DNA of 64,000 nucleotides from Colivicinus sp022776215 (GTDB taxonomy: Bacteria; Bacillota_I; Bacilli_A; Erysipelotrichales; Erysipelotrichaceae), in contig JALFIR010000006.1 of the NCBI GenBank assembly GCA_022776215.1, forward strand, positions 49,439-113,438, given 5' to 3'. This document shows, in pieces, positions 24,454 to 33,239 of this stretch. Position 1 is the stretch's first letter. Each line of letters begins with the position of its first letter. The notes under the pieces were generated by a model. It saw only the letters and a program-made list of their open reading frames with translations, ran no database searches and was not told where the DNA came from. Both the position numbers and the translations under genes were made by a program.

Positions 24454-25604
24454 AGATAGGACAATTTTCCGATTCTTTCTTGCCAATAGTAGATGGTGTT
24501 GGCAGGGTTGTTTATAACTATTGTGACTCTTTAGGAAGAAAGGGTCATGAAGTGAGTGCAATAGTTCCAATGGAAGATATGGGCTATCGTGGTCGTTTCC
24601 CTTTTGAGATAATTGATTATTATTCTCAAACGGTGCCAATGACAGTTTATAATGCTGGTTTGCCATTGTTGGATGCTCATTATGACAAGATGTTGGAAAT
24701 AAAGAATTTTGATATTGTCCATGTACACACTCCTTTTATTGCGGGTATTGAGGCTGTTAAGTATTGTAAGAATCACAATGTTCCTCTTGTTGCCTCATTT
24801 CATTCTAAATATTATGATGATTTCTTGCAGATTACAGGTTCGAAGTATATAGCTAAGTTTGGTACTGATGTCTTAGTAAACTTTTATAACAAGTGTGATG
24901 AGGTATGGACGGTAAGTGAAAATTCAGCTGAGACTTTGAAATCTTATGGTTATGACAGACCAATAACAATCATACAAAATGGCATGGATATCAAGGATAT
25001 TGATTATACTTTGGCTATTAAGGCTCGTAAACATTTTAATTTAACCTTTGATCCTGTTTTATTGTATGTGGGACAAATGAATTGGAAAAAGAATATTGAG
25101 TGTATTCTGAAGGCTTGTGCTCTTTTAAAAAGTGATGGTATTAAGTTTCAGTTAGTATTAGCTGGTAAAGGTCCTCATTTTGATGAGATTGATAAGAAGG
25201 CTAAGGAACTAGGAATTGGTGATGATACAGTGTTAACAGGCCATTTAAATGATGAGGACTTGTTGAATGGTTTATATGCTTTAGCTTCGATGTTTGTGTT
25301 TCCTTCTTTGTATGATACTTATTCTATGGTGGTAAGAGAGGCCGCAAATGCTAGGACTGCTTCGGTGGTTGTAAGAGATAGTGCACCTAGTGAATGCATC
25401 AAAGATGGTTTTAATGGCTTATTGTGTGATAATGATCCAAGAAGCTTATATGAACAGTTAAAGAAGGCTTTGTTGGATGAAAATTATGCGATTAATTTAG
25501 GCATTAATGCGAAGAAGACGATTCCTGTTTCTTGGGATGAAGTGTGTGAGCAGGCACTTAAGCGTTATCAAATTGTGATAGATGAGTATAAGAAAACGAG
25601 GTAG
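24450..25604 (+). CDS. GT4-family glycosyltransferase, diacylglycerol glucosyltransferase-like
   Basis: This 384-residue GT-B enzyme starts MKIGQFSDSFLPIVDGVGRV and has HVHTPF and PLVASFHSKYYDDF in the acceptor half. The donor-binding motif DTYSMVVREAANA lies near residue 290 and includes the E-x7-type glutamate region. This pattern resembles monoglucosyl- or digalactosyl-diacylglycerol synthases that make membrane glycolipids in low-GC Gram-positives. The acceptor is inferred. It ends in a long bidirectional terminator. Confidence 0.8.
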   Translation: MKIGQFSDSFLPIVDGVGRVVYNYCDSLGRKGHEVSAIVPMEDMGYRGRFPFEIIDYYSQTVPMTVYNAGLPLLDAHYDKMLEIKNFDIVHVHTPFIAGIEAVKYCKNHNVPLVASFHSKYYDDFLQITGSKYIAKFGTDVLVNFYNKCDEVWTVSENSAETLKSYGYDRPITIIQNGMDIKDIDYTLAIKARKHFNLTFDPVLLYVGQMNWKKNIECILKACALLKSDGIKFQLVLAGKGPHFDEIDKKAKELGIGDDTVLTGHLNDEDLLNGLYALASMFVFPSLYDTYSMVVREAANARTASVVVRDSAPSECIKDGFNGLLCDNDPRSLYEQLKKALLDENYAINLGINAKKTIPVSWDEVCEQALKRYQIVIDEYKKTR

Positions 25605-25620
25605 TTGACCTCGTTTTCTT
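25590..25620. terminator. Bidirectional terminator between glycosyltransferase and purine permease
   Basis: A perfect 13-bp stem AAGAAAACGAGGT/ACCTCGTTTTCTT with a 5-nt loop overlaps the glycosyltransferase stop codon. A/T-rich arms provide U-tracts in both directions. Confidence 0.85.
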
Positions 25621-25625
25621 AATAA

Positions 25626-27056
25626 TTAGAATGCAAAGAAGAATTTAACTAAGAATAGAATTGATAATACTAATGTTAGTGGAGATACTTCTTTAGCTTT
25701 TCCTGTAATAAATTTAATGATTGTATATGCGATTAGACCTAATCCAATACCATGTCCGATTGAACCAGAGATTGGCATAGCTACTAGCATAATGAATACT
25801 GGTACACATACTGAGATATCATCAAAGTCAATGTTCTTTAAGCCTTGTAACATTAAGATACCTACATAGATTAGAGCACTTGATGTTGCAGCTGCTGGAA
25901 TGATTGCAGCGATAGGTGAGATAAACATACAAGCAAGGAAGATAAGACCAGTTACAAGAGATGTAAGACCAGTTCTACCACCTGCTTCAACACCTGATGC
26001 AGATTCAACAAATGTTGTGATTGTACTTGTACCTGTTAGGGCACCGCATACTGTACCACAAGCATCTGATAATAATGCTTCTTTCATGTTTGGCATATTA
26101 CCGTTTTCATCTAACATGTTTGCACGGCTTGCAGTACCTACAAGAGTACCGATTGTATCAAACATATCGATAATGCAGAATGTTAATACAAGAGTTACAA
26201 CTGTGAACATACCAAGTGATTTTAGAACATTAAAGTCAAACTTGAATAATGTTAATGCGGCCATATCCTTGAATGGAGGTAACCAGCTTGCAGTTGCAAG
26301 AGATGCGAATGGGTTGATGTGAAGAACGAAGTATTCACCAGCCCAATAGATTACAGAACCTGTTAGGATACCATATAATACAGAACCTTTAACTTTCTTG
26401 TGGTCTAGAGCTACGATTGTGAATAGACCTACAAACATTGTGATTACTGTAAGTACCATTACTGGATAACCACTTCCCATAGTATCTTTTGCGTATGATG
26501 CAGTTAAAGAACCAAAGAAGTTTGCCATTGCGTAGAATGGACCACCAGTTTCAGAATATACACCAGCGTTTGATCCAAAGCCAATGTTTAGAAGCATTAG
26601 ACCGATTGCAGGAGAAATACCAAGTCTAACTCCTAGTGGAATAGCTTGTACAATCTTTTCTCTTACGTTTAGTGCAGATAAGATAATGAATACAATACCT
26701 TCGATTAAGATGATGCATAGACCTGCTCTGAAACCTTCTAAATAAGATACACCAGCAATTGTTGCGATATTAGCAACTACTACGGCGAAGAAAGAGTTAA
26801 GTCCCATACCTGCTGACATTGCGAATGGCTTGTTTGCGATAAATGCCATTAAGATAGTACCGAAGGCACTAGCGATACATGTTGCTAAGAAAACAGCGTT
26901 CCATAATTCTTGGCCACCATTTGCGGTAAATCCTGTTAATAGATTAGGGTTTAGGGCAATGATATATGCCATTGTCATGAATGTTGTTAAGCCAGCAATG
27001 ACTTCAGTTTTTACGTCAGTACCGTTTTCCTTCAGCTTGAAAATTTTCTCTAACAT
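25626..27056 (-). CDS. NCS2-family purine permease (hypoxanthine/guanine type)
   Basis: This 476-residue transporter of the AzgA/PbuG branch of NCS2 has about 12-14 membrane segments. Family motifs seen are AGLTTFMTMAYII, MSAGMGLNSFFA (TM3) and TSTITTFVESASGVEAGGRTG. It imports hypoxanthine, guanine or adenine with protons. The start is ATG 27056, with AAGGGGGG 4 nt upstream; the ATG at 27080 lies upstream of that site. A guanine-class riboswitch and terminator precede it on the same strand, which supports the substrate class. Confidence 0.9.
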   Translation of the reverse strand: MLEKIFKLKENGTDVKTEVIAGLTTFMTMAYIIALNPNLLTGFTANGGQELWNAVFLATCIASAFGTILMAFIANKPFAMSAGMGLNSFFAVVVANIATIAGVSYLEGFRAGLCIILIEGIVFIILSALNVREKIVQAIPLGVRLGISPAIGLMLLNIGFGSNAGVYSETGGPFYAMANFFGSLTASYAKDTMGSGYPVMVLTVITMFVGLFTIVALDHKKVKGSVLYGILTGSVIYWAGEYFVLHINPFASLATASWLPPFKDMAALTLFKFDFNVLKSLGMFTVVTLVLTFCIIDMFDTIGTLVGTASRANMLDENGNMPNMKEALLSDACGTVCGALTGTSTITTFVESASGVEAGGRTGLTSLVTGLIFLACMFISPIAAIIPAAATSSALIYVGILMLQGLKNIDFDDISVCVPVFIMLVAMPISGSIGHGIGLGLIAYTIIKFITGKAKEVSPLTLVLSILFLVKFFFAF

Positions 27057-27092
27057 AAGTCCCCCCTTAAAATTTTCCAACTACATTCGTAA

Positions 27093-27121
27093 AAATTAAA
27101 AAATTGCTTATAACTAAGCAA
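27093..27121 (-). terminator. Riboswitch-controlled terminator of the purine permease
   Basis: On the minus strand the stem TTGCTTA/TAAGCAA (27121-27115 with 27110-27104, loop GTTA) is followed by TTTTTTAATTTTT. It lies 13 nt after the aptamer and before the permease start, so it is the probable expression platform: purine bound, termination on. Confidence 0.8.
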
Positions 27122-27133
27122 CCGATAAAAGAG

Positions 27134-27198
27134 ATCGTAGTCCCATGATTAAGGTCACGGAGTAGAAACGCTTTCACCAATTTGAAAGTATATACGAT
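27134..27198 (-). promoter_or_regulatory. Purine riboswitch aptamer, guanine class
   Basis: Read on the minus strand: P1 is ATCGTA/TACGAT, P2 is CTTTC/GAAAG with an L2 of AATTGG type, and J2/3 is the invariant GTTTCTAC. P3 pairs TCC-GTG with CAT-GGGA through one bulge, and L3 is CCTTAAT, similar to the loop of the pbuE aptamer. J3/1 reads ACTA, so the specificity base at the position equivalent to 74 is C, which marks guanine/hypoxanthine recognition. It sits upstream of a purine permease with a terminator between. Confidence 0.85.
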
Positions 27199-27213
27199 AT
27201 GTAGAACACTAGT

Positions 27214-27219
27214 ATTATA
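27214..27219 (-). promoter_or_regulatory. -10 box for the riboswitch-permease transcript
   Basis: A perfect TATAAT on the minus strand lies 15 nt before the aptamer P1. The -35 is weak. Confidence 0.6.
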
Positions 27220-27281
27220 CACATCTTTGAATAAAAACAAAATATTAACTTAATCAATCAATTTAAGATATTAATCTTTTG

Positions 27282-27290
27282 TGATAAAAT
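27282..27290 (+). promoter_or_regulatory. Extended -10 of the BMP transporter operon
   Basis: TGATAAAAT (TGn plus TAAAAT) precedes a leader of about 35-40 nt. The leader has a small GGGT/ACCC hairpin (27300-27310) and a GAAAGGA ribosome binding site. Confidence 0.6.
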
Positions 27291-27333
27291 CAATATAAAG
27301 GGTTACACCCCTAGTAATTTTATGAAAGGATAA

Positions 27334-28467
27334 ATGAAAATGAAAAAGTTACTATCTGTATTATTAGCTTTCTTCATGGTATTCGCTCTAGTTGGTTGTT
27401 CAAATAATGAAGACGACAACAACGGCGGTACTACTGGTACAGAAGATGGCTACAAAGTTGCTGTTGTTACAGACGTTGGTCAATTAAACGATGGTGGTTT
27501 TAACCAAGGTACTTATGAAGGTGCTGTTGCTTTCGCTGAAAAGAATGGTTTATCTTACAAGTACTATCAACCAGCTAATGGTTCTGATGCAACTGATGAT
27601 GATAGAATCGCTGCTATGAGACAAGCTGTTGAAGGTGGTGCTGAAATCGTTGTTACTCCAGGTTTCTTACAAGCTGCTGCTCTTGAAACTGTTGCTAAGG
27701 AAAATCCTGAAGTTAAGTTCGTATTCGTTGATGGTTGGGCTCTAGGCTTAGATAATGTTACAGCTATTTCTTACCATGAAGAAGAATCTGGTTTCTTCGC
27801 TGGTTATGCTGCTGTAATGGATGGTTATACTAAGCTTGGTGGTACTTTCGGTGGTGCTGGTACAAATGCTGCTTGTAACAGATTCGCTTATGGTTATGTT
27901 CAAGGTATGCAAGCTGCTGCTGCTGAATTAGATACAACTGTTGAAGCTACAATCTCATTCTTATATGGTGGTTCATTCTCTGCTTCTACAGAATTACAAA
28001 CTCAAATTTCTGGTTGGTACACAAATGGTACTGAAGTAGTATTCGCTTGTGGTGGTTCTATGCTTCAATCTGTAAAGGCTGCTGCTGCTGAAACTGAAAA
28101 CGGTAAGATTATCGGTGTTGATACTGACCAATCTGCTGAGTCTGATAGAGTTATCACTTCTGCTTTCAAGAACTTATCTGGTTCTGTTGATTTAACTTTA
28201 ACTAAGTGGTTAGAAGGTAAGTGGGATGCTGAATTAGCTGATAAGCTATCTAACTTAGGTGTTGGTGATGAGGCTACAGGTTTACCTACAGCTGAAGGTT
28301 CTTGGAGATTCAATAGCTTTACAACTGATCAATACCATGAAGTATTCGCTAAGGTAGCTGATGGTTCAATCAAGATTAATTCTGATTGTGCTGATTTAAG
28401 TACTGCTGCTGCTTGGGATGGTCTAAAGGCTAAATGTCCAAATGTTACTTTAACTCTTGAATATTAA
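27334..28467 (+). CDS. BMP-family nucleoside-binding lipoprotein
   Basis: This 377-residue lipoprotein has a signal peptide with lipobox ALVGC (lipidated Cys22), a short Asp/Asn/Gly linker, and a periplasmic-binding-like fold of the BMP/PnrA family (VTDVGQLNDGGFNQGTYEG). Family members bind purine and pyrimidine nucleosides outside the membrane. It is first of a four-gene ABC transporter set. A hairpin after it should make it more abundant than the membrane parts. The linked psuK-psuG genes suggest pseudouridine among its ligands; that is an inference. Confidence 0.9.
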   Translation: MKMKKLLSVLLAFFMVFALVGCSNNEDDNNGGTTGTEDGYKVAVVTDVGQLNDGGFNQGTYEGAVAFAEKNGLSYKYYQPANGSDATDDDRIAAMRQAVEGGAEIVVTPGFLQAAALETVAKENPEVKFVFVDGWALGLDNVTAISYHEEESGFFAGYAAVMDGYTKLGGTFGGAGTNAACNRFAYGYVQGMQAAAAELDTTVEATISFLYGGSFSASTELQTQISGWYTNGTEVVFACGGSMLQSVKAAAAETENGKIIGVDTDQSAESDRVITSAFKNLSGSVDLTLTKWLEGKWDAELADKLSNLGVGDEATGLPTAEGSWRFNSFTTDQYHEVFAKVADGSIKINSDCADLSTAAAWDGLKAKCPNVTLTLEY

Positions 28468-28487
28468 TTTAGGGTTTTGATTGTATA

Positions 28488-28517
28488 GAAGGCACCCTTT
28501 TAGGGTGTCTTCTTTTA
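28488..28517 (+). terminator. Attenuating terminator after the binding-protein gene
   Basis: Stem GAAGGCACCC/GGGTGTCTTC (one G-U), loop TTTTA and tail TTTTATTA. It lies inside the operon, so it probably gives partial read-through. Confidence 0.75.
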
Positions 28518-28542
28518 TTAGATATAAAAAGGAGATAATTTT

Positions 28543-30087
28543 ATGGAAGATAACTGCGTAATTGAAATGTGTCATATCACAAAAGTCTTCCCAGGTATAA
28601 TTGCCAATGATGATATAACTCTTGGTCTTAGAAAAGGTGAGATTCACGCTTTACTTGGTGAAAATGGTGCTGGTAAGTCAACTTTAATGTCCGTGTTGTT
28701 TGGCTTATATCAGCCTGAAGAGGGTGAGATTTTATATAATGGCAAGTCTGTAAAAATTACCGACCCCAATGTTGCAACATCTTTAGGTATTGGTATGGTG
28801 CATCAACATTTTAAGCTTGTTGAATGTTTTACTGTACTTGACAATATTATTTTAGGAGATGAGGATTCTTCTTTAGGTTTTGTTCAAAAGAAGAAGGCAA
28901 GAGAAAAGGTTTTGAGGTTGTCAGAGACTTATGGCTTACATGTAGATGTGGATGCTAAGGTGTCTGATATCACGGTTGGTATGCAACAAAGAACTGAGAT
29001 TCTTAAGATGCTATATCGTGATAATGATATTTTGATTTTTGATGAGCCTACTGCTGTATTAACACCACAGGAAATTGATGAATTAATGCAGATTATGCTT
29101 AATCTTAAAAAGGAAGGAAAGTCAATTCTTTTTATATCTCATAAATTAAATGAAATTATGGCCGTTTCTGATCGCTGTACTGTTTTAAGAAAAGGTAAAT
29201 GTATTGGTACTGTTGATATTAAGGATACCACTAAGGAAGAATTGTCTAGTATGATGGTTGGCCGTCATGTTAATTTTGCGGTTGATAAAAAAGAGGCAAA
29301 GCCTGGTAAGACTGTATTAGAGGTTGATGATTTGGTTGTTAAGTCTCATACTCATAAAAAGAATGCCGTTAATGGTGCTTCTATTTATGTAAGAGAGGGT
29401 GAAATAGTTTGTATTGCTGGTATTGATGGGAATGGCCAAACTGAATTCATCCATGCCCTTACCGGTTTAGATAAAATTGAATCAGGTAAGATTGTTTTTG
29501 AGGGTGAAGATATCACTCATAAGACAATTCGTTATAAGAATACTCACGGTATTTCTCATATTCCAGAAGATAGACATAAACATGGTTTGGTTCTTGATTA
29601 TAATCTTGAACAAAATATGGTTCTTCAAAGATATTTTGAACCTGAATTTGAAAAGAATGGTTTCATTAGATTTGATAAGGTAAGAGAATATGCTAATAAG
29701 CTTATTGAGGAATATGATGTAAGAAGTGGCCAAGGGCCAATTACGATTACTCGTTCAATGTCTGGTGGTAACCAACAAAAGGCAATTTGCGCTAGAGAGA
29801 TGGATCGTAATCATAAATTGTTGATTGCGGTACAGCCTACAAGAGGCTTGGATGTTGGTGCTATTGAAGATATCCATTCAAAGATTGTTAAGAATCGTGA
29901 TAATGGCGATGCGGTGCTTCTGGTTTCTCTTGAATTAGATGAGGTTATGAACTTGTCTGATAGAATTTATGTAATGTATGAGGGTGAGATTGTTGGTGAA
30001 TTTGATCCTAAGAAGATTACTGTTCAAGAGCTAGGTTTGTATATGTCTGGTGCTAAAAAGGATAATGTAGCTAAGGAGGGTAAATAA
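28543..30087 (+). CDS. Nucleoside ABC transporter ATP-binding protein (two ABC domains)
   Basis: This 514-residue protein has tandem ATPase domains, as in sugar and BMP-type importers. The first has a full Walker A (GENGAGKST), a Q-loop region and Walker B (ILIFDEPTAVLTP). The second has a divergent P-loop (GIDGNGQTE) and signature MSGGNQQKA. It powers the two permeases that follow. The ribosome binding site is AAAGGAG. It shares 1 nt with the next gene. Confidence 0.93.
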   Translation: MEDNCVIEMCHITKVFPGIIANDDITLGLRKGEIHALLGENGAGKSTLMSVLFGLYQPEEGEILYNGKSVKITDPNVATSLGIGMVHQHFKLVECFTVLDNIILGDEDSSLGFVQKKKAREKVLRLSETYGLHVDVDAKVSDITVGMQQRTEILKMLYRDNDILIFDEPTAVLTPQEIDELMQIMLNLKKEGKSILFISHKLNEIMAVSDRCTVLRKGKCIGTVDIKDTTKEELSSMMVGRHVNFAVDKKEAKPGKTVLEVDDLVVKSHTHKKNAVNGASIYVREGEIVCIAGIDGNGQTEFIHALTGLDKIESGKIVFEGEDITHKTIRYKNTHGISHIPEDRHKHGLVLDYNLEQNMVLQRYFEPEFEKNGFIRFDKVREYANKLIEEYDVRSGQGPITITRSMSGGNQQKAICAREMDRNHKLLIAVQPTRGLDVGAIEDIHSKIVKNRDNGDAVLLVSLELDEVMNLSDRIYVMYEGEIVGEFDPKKITVQELGLYMSGAKKDNVAKEGK

Positions 30088-31274
30088 TGACGACAAGAAA
30101 GGAATCTAAATTTGTTTCTCTTATTAAAAGCGATGGATTTAAGTCATTATTATCTTCTATCGTTTCAATTTTAATTGGTTTATTGGTTGGTTTTATTGCC
30201 ATGGTTGTTATTACTATGGTGAGTCCAAATAATTCAATCAGTGATGCCTTTGGTGGTTTGAAGATTATGTTCTCAGGACCATTCTCTTCTAGTGTTACTA
30301 AGTATGTATTATCTAATACTGGTAATATGATTTTCTATGCGGTACCTTTGATTTTTACAGGTTTGTCTGTATCTATTGCTTATAAGACAGGTTTATTTAA
30401 TATCGGTGCTCCTGGTCAATATATCATGGGTACTATTGGTGCTTTACTTGTAGCTTTATATGTTCCAACTACTACAAGGGCTGCAGGAATTGGCGTATGG
30501 TTCTTAGCTGTGCTTGTTGGTGCACTTCTTGGTGCTTTATGGGGTATGATACCAGGCTTGCTTAAGGCTTTCTTTAATATAAATGAAGTTATCATTTGTA
30601 TTATGACAAACTGGATTGCGGCTAATATTTCTTCTTGGATTTTCAAGTATACTGTCGCTATTCAATCTACTGAAAACACAAAGGGAGGTTTCTTGGCTAA
30701 GGTCTTGGAAAACTATACGCCTAAGATGGGGTTAGATAAGATTTTCCCTGGTTCTTTGATTGATGGTGGCATTATTATTGCGATTGTTGTGGCTATTGTG
30801 ATTTATATCATTATGAATAAGACAACATTTGGCTATGAATTAAAGGCTTGTGGCGCTAATAAGGATGCATCTAGATATGCTGGTTTAAATGAAAAGCGTA
30901 ATATCGTTGTTTCTATTATGATTGCTGGTGCTTTAGCTGGTATGGGTGCTGCACTTTATTATTTGAATCCTGGTATTGAATATAAATATGTTTCTCAATA
31001 TTCTAGTTTGCCTGCTTATGGATTTAATGGTATTGCGAGTGCTTTCTTAGCTAACTGTAATCCAATTGGTGTTATCTTCTCTTCATTGTTGATTAGATAT
31101 CTAAATGTTGGTGGTGACTACTTGGTTAAGGTTGGTTTCAATAGATATGTAGCTGATGTTGTTGTTGCGGTTATTATTTATATGGCTGGTTTTACAAGAA
31201 TTATCAAAGAAGCTATTACTAATCTTTCTAGACGTAAAGATAAGCGTATGCTTGATAAAAAGGAGGACAAATAA
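30087..31274 (+). CDS. Nucleoside ABC transporter permease (YufP-like)
   Basis: This 395-residue membrane protein of the branched BPD_transp_2 family has about nine to ten hydrophobic helices and the family loop ELKACGANKDASRYAGLNEK. It forms the membrane channel with the next gene product. It is coupled to the ATPase gene by TAATG and has AAGGAGG upstream. Its basic C-terminus ends in KRMLDKKEDK. Confidence 0.9.
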   Translation: MTTRKESKFVSLIKSDGFKSLLSSIVSILIGLLVGFIAMVVITMVSPNNSISDAFGGLKIMFSGPFSSSVTKYVLSNTGNMIFYAVPLIFTGLSVSIAYKTGLFNIGAPGQYIMGTIGALLVALYVPTTTRAAGIGVWFLAVLVGALLGALWGMIPGLLKAFFNINEVIICIMTNWIAANISSWIFKYTVAIQSTENTKGGFLAKVLENYTPKMGLDKIFPGSLIDGGIIIAIVVAIVIYIIMNKTTFGYELKACGANKDASRYAGLNEKRNIVVSIMIAGALAGMGAALYYLNPGIEYKYVSQYSSLPAYGFNGIASAFLANCNPIGVIFSSLLIRYLNVGGDYLVKVGFNRYVADVVVAVIIYMAGFTRIIKEAITNLSRRKDKRMLDKKEDK

Positions 31275-31276
31275 GT

Positions 31277-32242
31277 ATGACTAATCTTATTCTTATTCTT
31301 CAAAAGACGATGATTTATGCAACTCCTTTATTAATAGTTGCGTTGGCTGGTTGTTTCTCTGAAAGATCAGGCATTATTAACTTGGCTTTAGAGGGTGAAA
31401 TGATTTTTGGTGCTTTCATTGGTGCTTTGTGTGTCAATGCATGGCAGGTTGCAGGTACTTTTGTTGATAATCAACAATTGATGTTTGTCTTAGCTTTACT
31501 TATTTCGGGTGTGGCTGGTGCTTTATTCTCACTGCTATTGTCTTTTGCGGCAATTAAATTGAAGGTCGACCAAACTATTGCGGGTACTGCCTTAAATATG
31601 TTGGCTCCTGCCATCTTCTTAACTGTTTGTCTTGTTTTCTTTAATCAAGAGAAGTTGGTTATGAATCCAATGCCTAATTATGTAATTTTACATAAAGGCG
31701 ATATGAATCCTTTATATGAAATTTTCTGTAATAAGGCTTATATTTCAACTTATATTATCTTTGGATTATTTGTTGTTTTATCAATTTGGCTATATAAGTC
31801 AAAGATCGGTACTCATTTAAGAGCTTGTGGTGAACATCCTCAGGCAGCTGATTCTGTTGGTATAAATGTATATAAGATGCGTTTCTTGGGCACTACTATT
31901 TCTGGTTTCTTAGCTGGTATTGGCGGTTATACTTATATCGCAACTGTTTCGGCTGGTACTGCTGAGGCTTCTGTTGGCGGTATGGGTTTCTTGGCTTTGG
32001 CTATCATGATTTTTGGTAACTGGAATCCAGTCGGTATCTTCTTTGGATCATTATTATTTGGTTTCTTGAAGTGTATTGGTCCTCTTGCAGGTCAAATCTC
32101 TTTCTTGAATTCATTAGGTTTAGATATTTATTTCTATAATATTATTCCATTTGTGATTGTTATTATTGTCTTGATTATTTCAAGAAATAAGTCTGGATGT
32201 CCTAAGGCTGAAGGTATTCCTTACGATAAGGGTCAAAGATAA
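31277..32242 (+). CDS. Nucleoside ABC transporter permease (YufQ-like)
   Basis: This 321-residue second permease starts in the membrane and shows GIINLALEGEMIFGAF near its start and the loop HLRACGEHPQAADSVGINVYK (last residues abridged in the family core). It lies 2 bp after the first permease with a strong AAAGGAGG site. A UUCG-loop terminator closes the transporter operon. Confidence 0.9.
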   Translation: MTNLILILQKTMIYATPLLIVALAGCFSERSGIINLALEGEMIFGAFIGALCVNAWQVAGTFVDNQQLMFVLALLISGVAGALFSLLLSFAAIKLKVDQTIAGTALNMLAPAIFLTVCLVFFNQEKLVMNPMPNYVILHKGDMNPLYEIFCNKAYISTYIIFGLFVVLSIWLYKSKIGTHLRACGEHPQAADSVGINVYKMRFLGTTISGFLAGIGGYTYIATVSAGTAEASVGGMGFLALAIMIFGNWNPVGIFFGSLLFGFLKCIGPLAGQISFLNSLGLDIYFYNIIPFVIVIIVLIISRNKSGCPKAEGIPYDKGQR

Positions 32243-32247
32243 AAATT

Positions 32248-32274
32248 AACTACAACTTCGGTTGTGGTTTTTTG
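32248..32274 (+). terminator. Terminator of the BMP transporter operon
   Basis: Stem AACTACAAC/GTTGTGGTT with a TTCG tetraloop and a T-tail that runs into the psuK -10. Confidence 0.85.
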
Positions 32275-32275
32275 A

Positions 32276-32281
32276 TATAAT
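32276..32281 (+). promoter_or_regulatory. -10 box of psuK-psuG
   Basis: A perfect TATAAT lies 27 bp upstream of psuK and directly after the transporter terminator. The psuK start has an AGAGG ribosome binding site, so this unit is not leaderless. Confidence 0.6.
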
Positions 32282-32308
32282 TTTTTAGAGTTCCTAGAGG
32301 TAGATTAA

Positions 32309-33238
32309 ATGGAAAAGTATGTTGTTGGCATTGGTGCTACCAATGTTGATATTTATTGTAAGTCAAAGATAGAGATTAAAGAACACTTTGATCATCCAAG
32401 TGACATTTCTTATACACCAGGTGGTGTTACTCGTAATATTTTGGAGAATATTCATAAGTTGGGTTTAGATACCAAACTTTTAACTTGTGTTGGTGATGAT
32501 ATTTACGGTAATTATCTAATTGAAAGAATTAATGAATCTGGTATTGATGCTAGTAATATCGATGTGATTAATGGTGGTCATACTGGTTTGTTTGTGCAGG
32601 TTCAGGATAATAATAATGATATGCATCTTGCGATGTGTGATATGAATATTTTGAAGCATATTGATGTGGATTATATTAAGAAGAATGAAACTGTATTTAA
32701 AAATGCTAGTGCAATTATCTTGGATCCTTCTTTAGATAGTGGAGTCTTGGACTATTTGTTTGATACTTATGGTGATATTCCTATTTTTGTAGATCCGATT
32801 TCTGATGTTTACGCAAAGAAGATCAGACCTTATCTTAATCGTATCTATTGCATAAAGCCTAATAGAAGTGAATTATCTGTTTTGGCTGATATGAAGATTG
32901 ATAATCATATTGATTTATTATTGGCTTATGAAAAGGTATTAGATAGTGGTGCTAAGAAGGTTTATGTATCCTTGGGTGGTGATGGTTGTATGTATAATGA
33001 TGATGAAAATCATACCTATACAAGGGCTTTTAAGCCAATAGATAAGATGGTTAATGCCTCTGGTGCTGGTGATAGTTTTTTTGCGGCTATTATTTATAGT
33101 TTTGTCACAGGTCAAAATTTGGATGATACAATTGATTATGCGCTAGGTGCTGGTATTGCGGCGATTACTTGTGAGGAGACAATTAATCCTGAATTATCAA
33201 TTGAATTATTAAAGAAGATTATTAAGGAGAGAAAATAA
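32309..33238 (+). CDS. psuK: PfkB-family carbohydrate kinase, probable pseudouridine kinase
   Basis: This 309-residue ribokinase-fold enzyme begins VVGIGATNVDIYCKS. It has the substrate-binding GGVTRNI near residue 39 and the catalytic-base motif NASGAGDSFFAA near residue 250. PfkB kinases are broad, but the next gene is psuG, and psuK-psuG pairs phosphorylate pseudouridine and then split the C-glycosidic bond. Hence the pseudouridine kinase call. The gap to psuG is 1 bp. Confidence 0.85.
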   Translation: MEKYVVGIGATNVDIYCKSKIEIKEHFDHPSDISYTPGGVTRNILENIHKLGLDTKLLTCVGDDIYGNYLIERINESGIDASNIDVINGGHTGLFVQVQDNNNDMHLAMCDMNILKHIDVDYIKKNETVFKNASAIILDPSLDSGVLDYLFDTYGDIPIFVDPISDVYAKKIRPYLNRIYCIKPNRSELSVLADMKIDNHIDLLLAYEKVLDSGAKKVYVSLGGDGCMYNDDENHTYTRAFKPIDKMVNASGAGDSFFAAIIYSFVTGQNLDDTIDYALGAGIAAITCEETINPELSIELLKKIIKERK

Positions 33239-33239
33239 G

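Noticed and set aside
27160..27176. cre-like sequence (GAAACGCTTTCA) upstream of the purine permease
   Set aside because: It is formed by the P2 stem and J2/3 core of the purine riboswitch on the opposite strand, which explains it fully.
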